A stretch of DNA of 64,000 nt from a virus (IMGVR_UViG_3300017755_000003:1-64000), one strand, 5' to 3'; shown: positions 1-7,494, counted from the first letter of the stretch. Notes: generated from the letters alone by a model not told the origin. Made by a program: numbers and translations.

Positions 1-1297
1 CGTTTCACGTATTATTGTTAATGAGTCATCGGGCAAAACACCAGAGCAATACATTGTTAAAAATGTAAATTTAAACTTTAAAGATGCAGTAGCAACTACA
101 CCACATCAAACAAACGGAAACGTTACAGGTGGCGGCGACGGATACTTAACAGGTTCAGTTCGTGGACAAGTAGGTGCACCTAATCAATCAATGAGCGGTG
201 GACGTTTTCAAAAAGACGCAATGGAAATTGCCGTTGATGCAGAGAACATGGTACATTTAAGTTTAAGTGAAGGACTTGATAATAACTTTCCATTTGGTAA
301 CAGCTTATTAGAAAGTATATTTAAAGTATACAAACAAAAAGAATTACTTGAAGATGCAATTATAATTTATCGTGTACAAAGAGCACCAGAACGTAGAGTA
401 TTTTACGTTGACGTGGGTAATATGCCATCACACTTGGCAATGCAATTTGTAGAACGTGTTAAAACAGACATACACCAAAGACGTATACCTAGTGCAACAG
501 GTGGAGGACAAAACGTTATTGATAGTGCATACAATCCATTATCTATTAACGAAGACTACTTCTTTCCACAAACAGCAGAAGGTAGAGGATCTAAGGTTGA
601 AACATTACCAGGCGGAACTAATCTAGGAGAGATTGATGATCTTAAATACTTTACTAATAAGTTGGTACGTGGTTTGCGTATTCCTAGTTCTTATCTTCCT
701 ACAGGGCCTGACGATGGTGCTACTCAATTCCAAGATGGGCGAGTGGGTACTGCGTACATTCAGGAATTAAGATTCAATACATATTGTGAAAGACTACAAA
801 ATTTAGTAGTAGAACAATTTAGTCAAGAGTTTAAACGTTACTTGTTAGAAAAGGGTATCAACATTGATACTGCTATGTTTGACTTAAGATTCCAACCACC
901 ACAAAACTTTGCAAGTTACAGACAAAGTGAAATTGATAATGCAAGAGTACCAACGTATACACAAATGAGTGCTATACCTTATATCTCAAACAGATTTGCA
1001 TTGAAACGTTTCTTAGGTATGACGGAAGAAGAAATTGCAGACAACGAACGTATGTGGCGTGAAGAGAATGATGAGAATATTACTCCACCACCAACTGATG
1101 CCGCAGGCGAATTAAGAGGTGCAGGCATTTCAAGTGCAGGTATGTCAGCAGACTTGGCAGGAGATGGAGCAGGTGAAGACATGGCACCAGCAGGTGAAGA
1201 CGCACCAGCACCAGTAGACGGCGGAACAGCACCACCACCAGATACAGCAACAGGCGGAGGGGCACCAGGCGGTACAGGTCAGACGCCTCCAGCATAA
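1..1297 (+). CDS. 20: portal vertex protein gp20 (5' end outside window)
   Basis: Head portal, the dodecameric channel at the unique capsid vertex through which DNA is packaged and to which the neck attaches. The reading frame is open from base 2, so the start lies upstream; about 430 codons are visible. The hallmark T4 gp20 block is clear: YRVQRAPERRVFYVDVGN, then TLPGGTNLGEIDDLKYF and the following KLVRGLRIPSSYL. The last ~70 residues are a low-complexity Ala/Pro/Gly/Asp tail, usual in marine T4-like portals but absent from T4. The stop codon lies inside the late-promoter motif of the next gene. gp21, gp22 and gp23 follow in T4 order. The identification is firm; only the N-terminus is missing. 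Confidence 0.96.
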   Translation, partial: VSRIIVNESSGKTPEQYIVKNVNLNFKDAVATTPHQTNGNVTGGGDGYLTGSVRGQVGAPNQSMSGGRFQKDAMEIAVDAENMVHLSLSEGLDNNFPFGNSLLESIFKVYKQKELLEDAIIIYRVQRAPERRVFYVDVGNMPSHLAMQFVERVKTDIHQRRIPSATGGGQNVIDSAYNPLSINEDYFFPQTAEGRGSKVETLPGGTNLGEIDDLKYFTNKLVRGLRIPSSYLPTGPDDGATQFQDGRVGTAYIQELRFNTYCERLQNLVVEQFSQEFKRYLLEKGINIDTAMFDLRFQPPQNFASYRQSEIDNARVPTYTQMSAIPYISNRFALKRFLGMTEEEIADNERMWREENDENITPPPTDAAGELRGAGISSAGMSADLAGDGAGEDMAPAGEDAPAPVDGGTAPPPDTATGGGAPGGTGQTPPA

Positions 1298-1300
1298 ATA
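1293..1300 (+). promoter_or_regulatory. T4-type late promoter element CATAAATA
   Basis: CATAAATA followed by CTAAC and then the ATG at 1306. If it sits at -13 to -6 as in T4, transcription starts on the A of that ATG, so the mRNA would be leaderless. The element overlaps the gp20 stop codon. Confidence 0.7.
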
Positions 1301-1305
1301 CTAAC

Positions 1306-1554
1306 ATGATACTACGTGAACTATTTTATTTTGACAAAGAAACATTGGAGCCTACAGAAGATAAAGGTTACGATCCGAGTTATGATGACTCTATTGTCAC
1401 AAAAGACGATACACGTAAGACTAGACTAACACTACGTCAGATTAACAAAATTCGTAAAGCAAGTGAGCTACATAAAGAAGAGCAACAAAAAGAATTGCAC
1501 TTTGTTAGACAAATGTACGGCTTGGCCGCTAACGCAGAAGAAGGCGCAGTTTAA
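1306..1554 (+). CDS. small conserved protein between portal and prohead core genes
   Basis: An 82-residue, charged protein with no hydrophobic segment and no cysteine. It has an acidic N-terminal half (repeated Asp/Glu around residues 10-35) and a basic helical C-terminal half (RQINKIRKASELHKEEQQKE). Its place directly after the portal corresponds to T4 genes 67/68, which encode small prohead core components, but I see no convincing sequence match to them. There is no Shine-Dalgarno sequence; the start codon falls where a transcript from the adjacent late promoter should begin. A head-assembly role is inferred from position only. Confidence 0.75.
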   Translation: MILRELFYFDKETLEPTEDKGYDPSYDDSIVTKDDTRKTRLTLRQINKIRKASELHKEEQQKELHFVRQMYGLAANAEEGAV

Positions 1555-1570
1555 CTTTACGAGGAATTAA

Positions 1571-2209
1571 ATGTCCATAGCCTTTGTAATAGGTAACGGA
1601 AAATCAAGAACCCCAATACCATTAGAAGCACTTAGACCATACGGCAAGATATATGCCTGTAACGCAGTTTACAGAGACTTCGAGCCCGATTACTTGGTTG
1701 CTGTTGATACTAAGATGGTCAGCGAACTAAACAAGTGCAAGTGGCAATTGAACCACGAAGTGTGGACCAACCCTAACAAGATGTACGAAAGCTACCATAA
1801 ATTTAACTATTTTAAGGAGCCTTTAGGTTGGAGCAGTGGACCTACAGCATTGTGGTTAGCAACATATGGCGACGAAAACAATCCTAGATTACACGATTAT
1901 GATACAATATACATCTTAGGCTTTGATTTTCAAGGTACAGATGCACAAGAACACAATGGCGAGGGCGGACTTATTAATAACATATATGCAGATACGCAAA
2001 ATTATAAAAAATCCATAGACCCTGCTACATATCACGGTAACTGGGCCAGACAGACTGGTATAGTTTGTCAGAAAAATCCTCAAAAGAGATATATAAGAGT
2101 AGTACAGAACAAAGAGGATTATTGCCCCGACAACTTAACGCAGTTAACCAACTTTAAACACGTTACAGTGGCAGAATTCATGTATAACTTTAAGATTTTA
2201 CAATCTTAA
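1571..2209 (+). CDS. Rossmann-like protein of unknown function (GT42/DUF115-like N-terminus)
   Basis: A 212-residue soluble protein with ribosome site GAGGAA. The N-terminus reads AFVIGNGKSR, then a CNAVYRDFEPDYLVAVD segment. This resembles the nucleotide-sugar site of GT42 sialyltransferase-like and DUF115/MptE-like proteins, where GNGPSL is followed by an RCN-type motif. A second block, YILGFDFQGT, fits a Rossmann-type strand and loop. It interrupts the head module between portal and protease, where no enzyme is needed for assembly. It could be a glycosyl or nucleotide-sugar enzyme acting on the capsid or host envelope, or merely share the fold. Gene reality is firm; function is weak. Confidence 0.8.
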   Translation: MSIAFVIGNGKSRTPIPLEALRPYGKIYACNAVYRDFEPDYLVAVDTKMVSELNKCKWQLNHEVWTNPNKMYESYHKFNYFKEPLGWSSGPTALWLATYGDENNPRLHDYDTIYILGFDFQGTDAQEHNGEGGLINNIYADTQNYKKSIDPATYHGNWARQTGIVCQKNPQKRYIRVVQNKEDYCPDNLTQLTNFKHVTVAEFMYNFKILQS

Positions 2210-2259
2210 TGTAAAACCGGCGTAAAAACGCCTATATCTACGTACTTTTCTTCTAATAC

Positions 2260-2267
2260 CATAAATA
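2260..2267 (+). promoter_or_regulatory. T4-type late promoter element CATAAATA
   Basis: CATAAATA in the 100-base gap before the acidic core gene, predicting a start near 2273 and a ~37-base leader that contains AGGAG before the ATG at 2310. Just upstream, 2219-2232, lies a small GGCG/CGCC hairpin with an A-rich loop and no U-tract. Confidence 0.7.
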
Positions 2268-2309
2268 CAAGTGACAGCCTTACCATATCTAAACAATAGG
2301 AGAAAAGAA

Positions 2310-3350
2310 ATGGCAAACCAATCTAAATTTGAAGCGATGCTTGAAAAGTTAATCGCTGAAGACAAAGCGGGTGCTGAAGAACTGTTTCACGAAATAGTTG
2401 TTGAGAAATCACGCGATATATACGAAAATCTATTAGCAGACGACACAGCTGAAGTTGAAGTAGACGAAACAGCTAAAGAAGATGCTAAAGAAGAAGACAA
2501 AGTTGACGAAAAAGCAGACGCTAAAGACGAAGACAAAGTTGAAGAAGCATCAGAAGACGATGCTGATGACAAAGTTGAAGAAAAAGCTGATGCTGATAAA
2601 GACGAAGACGTTAAAGAAGCTACTGACGAAGACGAAAAAACTGATGAAGCTACTGAAGAAAAAGACGAAAACGTTGAAGAAAACTTTGCAGACCAAATTA
2701 CACCAGAAGGTGATGATGACATGGGTGGCGATGCCGCTGATGACATGATTGCTGACATCGAAGACGGTGAAGGTGAAGAAGATAAAGGCGACGACGAAGA
2801 CTTAGAAGACAGAGTTGTTGACCTAGAAGATGCTCTTGATGATCTTAAAGCTGAATTTGACGGCATGATGTCCGACAAAGACGGTGACGAAGACAAAGGC
2901 GAAGATGACATGGAAATGGACATGGACGCTGGCGACGACGAAGGTGACGAAGAGAAGGAAGACGAAGCAGTTGATATGATTGCTCCGGAAGCCGACCTTG
3001 AGCAACCAGTTGCGTTTGAAAATGCTGATAAACCAGTACAATCAAGCACAGAACTAATGAGAGAATATGTAACTAAAGTATCAGAGCCAAAAGGCGATTC
3101 AGGTACAGACGGAACTAAATCTCCAGTAGCTGGTAAAAACGACATGGGCGGAGACGCTAGTAACTTGGTCAAAGGTGGCGAAGAAACTGGTGGCAAAGCT
3201 GGTGCTCCTAAAGAAGATTCAGCTGGTAACGTAAACGTTCCAGGTGGAAAAGCAAGTAAGAGTATGTCGAAAGACTCAAAAGGCCATGGCGCTGAGAAAA
3301 AAGGCGCAGGCGAAACAGGAACTGATGGTAAATCAATCATTGGTTCTTAA
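2310..3350 (+). CDS. highly acidic prohead core protein, gp67-like N-terminus
   Basis: A 346-residue protein dominated by Asp, Glu and Lys between residues ~35 and 230, with a Gly/Lys/Ser-rich tail. The N-terminal ~45 residues (MANQSKFEAMLEKLIAEDKA onward) are a short amphipathic region like the start of T4 gp67, the small acidic prohead core protein whose position this gene occupies. The acidic stretch is built from repeated short units such as DEDK, EEKA and KVDE, suggesting growth by slippage. I chose ATG 2310, preceded by AGGAGAAAAG, over the in-frame GTG at 2271, which lacks a ribosome site and overlaps the promoter region. It is probably an internal scaffold component digested by gp21. 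The family link is moderate. Confidence 0.85.
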   Translation: MANQSKFEAMLEKLIAEDKAGAEELFHEIVVEKSRDIYENLLADDTAEVEVDETAKEDAKEEDKVDEKADAKDEDKVEEASEDDADDKVEEKADADKDEDVKEATDEDEKTDEATEEKDENVEENFADQITPEGDDDMGGDAADDMIADIEDGEGEEDKGDDEDLEDRVVDLEDALDDLKAEFDGMMSDKDGDEDKGEDDMEMDMDAGDDEGDEEKEDEAVDMIAPEADLEQPVAFENADKPVQSSTELMREYVTKVSEPKGDSGTDGTKSPVAGKNDMGGDASNLVKGGEETGGKAGAPKEDSAGNVNVPGGKASKSMSKDSKGHGAEKKGAGETGTDGKSIIGS

Positions 3351-3374
3351 TAGTTGTTGTTAAGGAGATATTAA

Positions 3375-4007
3375 GTGATAAACTTAAGAGAGAATTTGAC
3401 ATTCGACCAAGCTAAATTGGTCCTTGAGACTACTGAAAACGACAAGGGTGGAAAAGACCTTTATATGAAGGGAATTTGTATCCAAGGCGGAGTAAAAAAC
3501 GCTAATCAGCGAGTTTACCCTGTTACCGAGATAGGTAGAGCTGTCAACACTCTTAACGATCAAATTACGGGAGGATATTCAGTTCTCGGCGAAGTTGATC
3601 ACCCAGAAGGACTTAACATAAACTTAGACCGTGTAAGCCATATGATCACAGAAATGTGGATGGATGGACCAAACGGTTACGGGAAACTTAAAGTATTACC
3701 TACGCCAATGGGACAGCTAGTTAAAACAATGCTTGAAAGCGGAGTTAAACTAGGTGTTTCATCGCGTGGTAGCGGAAACGTTATGGAAGACGGTTCCGGA
3801 CAAGTAAGCGATTATGAGATCATAACAGTCGATGTAGTTGCTCAACCCAGTGCTCCAGGTGCCTACCCGACACCAATATACGAGCATTTATTAAATGCCC
3901 GTGGGGGGTACAAGGCAATGGAAATAGCACGAGAGTTACAAGGCGACACAAAGGCGCAAAAGTATTTGAAGGAATCTTTAATGAACATCATTAAAGGCCT
4001 CCAGTAA
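3375..4007 (+). CDS. 21: prohead core protease gp21
   Basis: Serine protease of the herpes assemblin-like fold that cleaves scaffold and capsid precursors during head maturation. The 210-residue length matches T4 gp21. Motifs in order: GEVDHPEG (His76), GVSSRGSG (Ser129/130) and ITVDVV (Asp153), matching the His, Ser, Asp order of the family. The start is a GTG at 3375 with AAGGAGAT seven bases upstream; no ATG fits the conserved N-terminus. It lies between the acidic core protein and the scaffold, in T4 order. Confidence 0.96.
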   Translation: MINLRENLTFDQAKLVLETTENDKGGKDLYMKGICIQGGVKNANQRVYPVTEIGRAVNTLNDQITGGYSVLGEVDHPEGLNINLDRVSHMITEMWMDGPNGYGKLKVLPTPMGQLVKTMLESGVKLGVSSRGSGNVMEDGSGQVSDYEIITVDVVAQPSAPGAYPTPIYEHLLNARGGYKAMEIARELQGDTKAQKYLKESLMNIIKGLQ

Positions 4008-4021
4008 TAAGGAGAAATAAT

Positions 4022-5125
4022 ATGTTGGAAGCACTGAAATCACTTTTTGAAAACAACGCAATTTCAGAAGAAATCAGAGCAGACATCCAAGAAGCATGGG
4101 ACAAGCAAGTGAGTGAAAACAAACTTACTGTCACTGCTGAACTTCGTGAAGAGTTCGCATCTAAATACGAACATGATAAAGCTACTATGGTTGAAGCAAT
4201 TGATACTATGGTTTCTGAAAAACTTAACGAAGAAATTTCCGAGTTCGCTGAAGATAGAAAACAATTAGCAGAAGCTAGAGCCAAATATGCTGTAGCGATG
4301 CGTGAAAACGCAGGACTGTTAAAAGGTTTTGTATTCGAACAGTTGAAGAAGGAAGTGGGTGAACTACATGAAGACCAAAAAGTTATGTCTGATAAATTTG
4401 GAAAACTTGAGGAATTTGTTGTAGAAGCTCTAGCTAAAGAAATCGCAGAGTTCCACGAAGATAAAAAAGACTTGGCTGAAACTAAAGTAAGATTAGTACG
4501 TGAAGCCAAAGAACATTTAACAAAAGTACGTAAGTCTTTTGTTGAGAAAAGTGCGAAGATCGTATCCGAAGGAGTATCCAAGAAACTTAATAAAGAGATT
4601 GGACAACTTAAAGAAGATATTGATTCAGCACGTAAAAACGATTTTGGTCGCAAAATTTTCGAAACGTTCGCAGGCGAGTATGCTAACAGCTACTTGAATG
4701 AGAAGTCAGAAACAGCAAAACTTTTAAAAGTTGTGGAGTTGAAAGACAAAGCAGTTGCAGAAGCTAAAGCTGAAGCTGAAGAAGTTAAGAAAATTGTTGA
4801 GAGTAAAGACGCAGAAATTGTAAAAGTTTCTGATGCGGCTAAACGCAAAGAAGTAATGCACGAATTGACTGGACCTTTGAGCAAGGACCAGCGTGAGATT
4901 ATGGTAGACTTACTGGAAAATATACAAACAAGCAAACTGCAAAGTGCGTTTGATAAGTATATTCCGGCGGTAATAGACGGTAAAACTCCAGCGAAGAAGA
5001 AGGCTACTCTTACAGAGTCCGAGGCAAAAGAAATCACAGGCAATAAAGAATCTAACGTTAGTAGAGTAAGTCAAGAAGAGAATAATAATATTATTCACAT
5101 TCAAAAACTTGCTGGATTGAAATAA
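4022..5125 (+). CDS. 22: prohead scaffold protein gp22
   Basis: Main internal scaffold of the prohead, degraded by gp21 before DNA enters. It has 367 residues (T4: 269) and is almost wholly predicted coiled coil, with Glu/Lys/Ala-rich heptads and repeated FHEDKKDLAE / LKEDIDSA-type helices, and no cysteine. The N-terminus (MLEALKSLFENNAISEEIR) and its place between gp21 and gp23 match the family. The C-terminal QEENNNIIHIQKLAGLK segment resembles the conserved gp22 end. Ribosome site AAGGAGAA. The extra length lies in the central coiled coil. Confidence 0.94.
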   Translation: MLEALKSLFENNAISEEIRADIQEAWDKQVSENKLTVTAELREEFASKYEHDKATMVEAIDTMVSEKLNEEISEFAEDRKQLAEARAKYAVAMRENAGLLKGFVFEQLKKEVGELHEDQKVMSDKFGKLEEFVVEALAKEIAEFHEDKKDLAETKVRLVREAKEHLTKVRKSFVEKSAKIVSEGVSKKLNKEIGQLKEDIDSARKNDFGRKIFETFAGEYANSYLNEKSETAKLLKVVELKDKAVAEAKAEAEEVKKIVESKDAEIVKVSDAAKRKEVMHELTGPLSKDQREIMVDLLENIQTSKLQSAFDKYIPAVIDGKTPAKKKATLTESEAKEITGNKESNVSRVSQEENNNIIHIQKLAGLK

Positions 5126-5135
5126 GGAGAAAACA

Positions 5136-6302
5136 ATGTCACAACTACTAGAAAGTCGCTGGCAGGATACCAAAACTGCACTTTTAGAAGGCCTTAACGG
5201 CAATAAAAAGGCTGTAATGGCAAGTACTCTAGAAAACACACGCAAGTGGTTAAATGAGACTGCTACAGCTGGTTCTACAAGCGCCGGTAATGTTGCAACT
5301 CTAAATAGAGTTATTCTACCAGTAATCAGACGTGTCATGCCGACTGTAATAGCCAACGAATTAGTTGGTGTACAGCCGATGACAGGTCCAGTGGGTCAAA
5401 TCCACACATTAAGAGTACGTTACGCTGATTCGTCAGATGGTAACGAAGTTGGTGAAGAAGCACTATCACCATTTAAGATCGCGGCGGCATACTCAGGTAA
5501 CGCCACTGACGCAACACCAAAAGGATCTGCTACAGCGGCTCTTGAAGGTGCGGCTGGAAAGAGAATGTCTATCCAGATCTTAAAGCAAACAGTCGAAGCA
5601 AAAACCAGAAAGCTATCAGCAAGATGGACTTTTGAAGCGGCTCAGGATGCTCAAGCACAGCAAGGCATCGATATTGAAGCAGAAATTATGGCGGCATTAG
5701 CCCAAGAAATTACTGCTGAGATCGATCAAGAAGTATTAGCTTCTTTGAGAGCTTTGGCTGGTACGCAAAACCAACAAGCATACGACCAGAACGCTGTAAG
5801 CGGTACTGCAACATTCGTAGGTGATGAACACGCGGCTTTGGCTGTGATGATCAACCGTGTTGCTAACAATATCGCACAGAGAACTAGACGTGGTGCTGGT
5901 AACTATGCTGTGGTTTCACCACACGCATTAACTATCCTACAATCTGCAACAACTTCAGCGTTCGCAAGAACAACTGAAGGTGCATTTGAGGCTCCAACTA
6001 ATACTAAAATGGTTGGTACTTTGAATAGTGCTATGAAAGTATATGTTGATTCATATGCAAACGATAGTACAAGCATACTTGTAGGTTACAAAGGTTCAAG
6101 TGAATCAGACGCTCCAGCGTTCTACTGCCCATACATTCCTTTAATGTCAAGCGGTGTAGTACTGGATCCTGCAACTTTTGAACCAGTAGTTAGCTTTATG
6201 ACAAGATACGGTTATGTTGAGTTAAACAACACAGCATCATCTCTTGGTAATGCGGCAGACTACTTAGGTACAGTTACTATTGCGAACGTAACATTTAGCT
6301 AA
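5136..6302 (+). CDS. 23: major capsid protein gp23
   Basis: HK97-fold major capsid protein. It has 388 residues, shorter than T4 gp23 (521) and lacking much of the insertion domain. Recognisable segments are NTRKWLNET near the N-terminus, VRRVMPTVIANELVGVQPMTGPVGQI-type residues 65-95 (the conserved gp23 core), and GRKAxR-like KRMSIQILKQTVEAKTRKL followed by ARWTFEAAQD. Late residues YCPYIPLMSS and SFMTRYGYVEL are typical of the family C-terminus. The start has AAGGAGAAAAC upstream and follows gp22 by 10 bases. The gene ends the head operon; a strong terminator follows 36 bases later. Confidence 0.97.
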   Translation: MSQLLESRWQDTKTALLEGLNGNKKAVMASTLENTRKWLNETATAGSTSAGNVATLNRVILPVIRRVMPTVIANELVGVQPMTGPVGQIHTLRVRYADSSDGNEVGEEALSPFKIAAAYSGNATDATPKGSATAALEGAAGKRMSIQILKQTVEAKTRKLSARWTFEAAQDAQAQQGIDIEAEIMAALAQEITAEIDQEVLASLRALAGTQNQQAYDQNAVSGTATFVGDEHAALAVMINRVANNIAQRTRRGAGNYAVVSPHALTILQSATTSAFARTTEGAFEAPTNTKMVGTLNSAMKVYVDSYANDSTSILVGYKGSSESDAPAFYCPYIPLMSSGVVLDPATFEPVVSFMTRYGYVELNNTASSLGNAADYLGTVTIANVTFS

Positions 6303-6338
6303 TCCATAGGGTTAGTTACTTAATGTAACAAAGTATTA

Positions 6339-6365
6339 GAAAGGCCCTTCGGGGCCTTTCTTTTT
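6339..6365 (+). terminator. Rho-independent terminator after gp23
   Basis: A perfect 9-bp stem (GAAAGGCCC with GGGCCTTTC) closed by a TTCG tetraloop and followed by TTTTT. It ends the head operon, so the next gene needs its own promoter. Confidence 0.93.
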
Positions 6366-6366
6366 G

Positions 6367-6374
6367 ACTAAATA
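6367..6374 (+). promoter_or_regulatory. late promoter variant ACTAAATA before the riboswitch
   Basis: ACTAAATA immediately downstream of the gp23 terminator. With T4-like spacing the transcript starts at about 6380, four bases before helix P1 of the riboswitch, so the aptamer forms the very 5' end. The same ACTAAATA/CTAAATA variant recurs at 26545 and 60184. Confidence 0.5.
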
Positions 6375-6381
6375 TTTGTAC

Positions 6382-6432
6382 AACGTTCAGCCGATATAGG
6401 CCGGAAGTAAGCATCTAAGCTGAAGGAACGCA
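6382..6432 (+). promoter_or_regulatory. glutamine riboswitch (glnA / downstream-peptide class)
   Basis: An aptamer for L-glutamine. P1 is CGTTC 6384-6388 with GAACG 6426-6430. P2 is GCC 6390-6392 with GGC 6399-6401. The conserved junction CGGAAGTAA is at 6402-6410, P3 is AGC 6410-6412 with GCT 6419-6421, and the conserved TGAAG is at 6421-6425 before the P1 3' strand. Order and invariant bases match the known class, which in cyanobacteria, cyanophages and marine metagenomes often precedes a short ORF. Here the AGGAG ribosome site of a 63-codon gene lies 15 bases past P1. No terminator lies between, so control of translation or RNA stability is more likely than attenuation. Confidence 0.92.
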
Positions 6433-6456
6433 CTTAACTGTAAAAAGGAGAGTGTA

Positions 6457-6648
6457 ATGAACAGATACGATTACCTACTTAAATCATACCGTGAGCAGAA
6501 AATGAGAGAACGCAAGGAGAAAATCCTTATGAAATCTCGTACTGAAGTTAACGTGAATGGAAATGGTACATCTGGATATACTGTTACAACTGGACCAAGC
6601 AAAGGTAAAGTTTTAAAGCATATATCGATTAATCACGATAATAAGTAG
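6457..6648 (+). CDS. riboswitch-controlled 63-residue protein
   Basis: A small protein with two halves: a basic, helical N-terminus (MNRYDYLLKSYREQKMRERK) and a Gly/Thr/Asn-rich C-terminal half (VNVNGNGTSGYTVTTGPS). It has no cysteine or membrane segment. The ATG is preceded by AAGGAG at a 6-base spacing and lies directly after the glutamine aptamer, so it is the gene of the downstream-peptide arrangement. In cyanobacteria some small proteins under such switches act on nitrogen regulators; whether this one does is unknown. It is the only gene between two transcription signals, so it is probably monocistronic. Confidence 0.85.
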   Translation: MNRYDYLLKSYREQKMRERKEKILMKSRTEVNVNGNGTSGYTVTTGPSKGKVLKHISINHDNK

Positions 6649-6667
6649 ATTTTGGTAAACTTTCTTA

Positions 6668-6696
6668 TTGACTTTTTTAGGAAAGTTTGCTATATT
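6668..6696 (+). promoter_or_regulatory. sigma70-type promoter with extended -10
   Basis: TTGACT (6668-6673), a 17-base spacer, then TGCTATATT with the -10 hexamer TATATT at 6691-6696 and TG of an extended -10 just before it. It is the best host-type promoter in the window and reads into a stretch with no gene. Predicted start near 6703. Confidence 0.8.
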
Positions 6697-6940
6697 AGTA
6701 ACATAAGCATTAGTAGAGTAATTAACTACTAATTATAGTGCAAGGAAGAGGCCTTTACCAGAAGGGTCGAACTTGACTAACCAGGGGTGGTACCCAGGCT
6801 TTACCCGGAAAACGGAGGGAGTCACATCGAAGTCACTTTCGGGGTTAGGTTGTGCGTATTAGAATGGTATTCGGGTACGTGCTTGTAGGTGTAACCAAGT
6901 CCTACCTATTTTGCTTATACTTTCCTTTACCCATTCCCTA
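6697..6940 (+). ncRNA. candidate structured non-coding RNA
   Basis: About 240 bases with no plausible gene on either strand, transcribed from the sigma70-type promoter and clearly richer in G+C than its surroundings. Helices seen: an 8-bp stem ATTAGTAG/CTACTAAT (6709-6716 with 6726-6733); CCTT/AAGG (6752-6755, 6762-6765); a closing helix CTAACC/GGTTAG (6777-6782, 6843-6848) enclosing GGGT/ACCC (6785-6795), CCG/CGG (6805-6815) and CGAA/TTCG (6828-6841); GAAT/ATTC (6862-6872); and GTAGG/CCTAC (6885-6889, 6901-6905). It fits no tRNA, tmRNA, group I intron or phage RNA family that I know. The 3' end is unclear; no U-tract hairpin was found. Confidence 0.6.
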
Positions 6941-6946
6941 AACTTT

Positions 6947-6954
6947 GATAAATA
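6947..6954 (+). promoter_or_regulatory. T4-type late promoter element GATAAATA
   Basis: GATAAATA predicting a start at G6960, the first base of the closing helix of the folded leader that follows. Confidence 0.75.
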
Positions 6955-6959
6955 CTTGT

Positions 6960-7030
6960 GTCTATAAAGCGAGCCGCAAAATACGGCGGACTTATGCGGA
7001 CATAACCGCGTAGACCTAGAACGTCAAGGA
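6960..7030 (+). promoter_or_regulatory. folded 5' leader (three-way junction) of the next gene
   Basis: From the predicted transcript start: GTCTA (6960-6964) pairs with TAGAC (7011-7015). Inside are GCCG/CGGC (6973-6976 with 6984-6987) and GCGG/CCGC (6996-6999 with 7006-7009). The second hairpin competes with TTATG/CATAA (6992-6996 with 7001-7005). The ribosome site AAGGAG follows at 7026. No known riboswitch class fits. Confidence 0.55.
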
Positions 7031-7037
7031 GAAAAAA

Positions 7038-7484
7038 ATGGGAAGACCAATTAATAAAAGATTTTTCGGAACACCAACAGCTGGTGGAAACGAAATAAAA
7101 GTAGACTTTCATAATGGCACAGCCGTTAAAGAAGGTTATATCGTAAAACAAAAAGGTTCAAAGAAATTTGTTTGTGAAGAAATCGGAACAGCAGGTGAAT
7201 TTACTTGTACACTAACAACAGGTAAACTTGCAAGTGCTTTAGCGGCAGGCGAAATGGCCATTACGGTAAAAGGTGACGATAACGAAACTTATCAAATCTC
7301 TAAAATCGCAGGTAGAAAAGCTACAGTGATTGCACCAGATGGTACAGGATCAAATGCACTATCAGGAACATCATTAGCTTGGACATTTACAGCATCTGGC
7401 TCAGATGGAGCGGCGCAGATCGAAGAAGCAGGTGATGATAACACATTATCAGGTACTGACGACGACGATTTCAGTAATGCGTAA
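7038..7484 (+). CDS. virion structural protein, putative head decoration or fibre base
   Basis: A 148-residue protein starting MGRPINKRFFG, a beginning I recall from conserved structural-type proteins of marine T4-like phages. A beta-rich middle (VKEGYIVKQKGSKKFVCEE, FTCTLTTGKL) is followed by a Gly/Ser/Asp-rich acidic tail (SGTDDDDFSNA). It has two cysteines and no membrane segment. It opens the accessory virion region after the capsid gene, under its own late promoter and folded leader and with AAGGAG before the ATG. A high-copy decoration protein would fit that expression, but this is an inference. Confidence 0.75.
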   Translation: MGRPINKRFFGTPTAGGNEIKVDFHNGTAVKEGYIVKQKGSKKFVCEEIGTAGEFTCTLTTGKLASALAAGEMAITVKGDDNETYQISKIAGRKATVIAPDGTGSNALSGTSLAWTFTASGSDGAAQIEEAGDDNTLSGTDDDDFSNA

Positions 7485-7494
7485 TTAATTTGTT

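Noticed and set aside
2271-2309. Upstream GTG start for the acidic core protein
   Set aside because: It has no ribosome site and nearly coincides with the predicted transcript start, whereas ATG 2310 has AGGAG at proper spacing and begins the gp67-like N-terminus.
2387-3340. Long open frame antisense to the acidic core protein (Ser-rich, 317 codons)
   Set aside because: It mirrors GAY/GAR/AAR codons of the plus strand; its composition is only the reverse complement of an Asp/Glu/Lys-rich gene, and it has no ribosome site or partner.
6697-6940. tRNA, tmRNA or group I intron in the GC-rich gap
   Set aside because: A GGGTCGAAC segment recalls a T-loop, but no acceptor, D or anticodon arm can be formed; no tag-peptide frame and no intron core elements were found.
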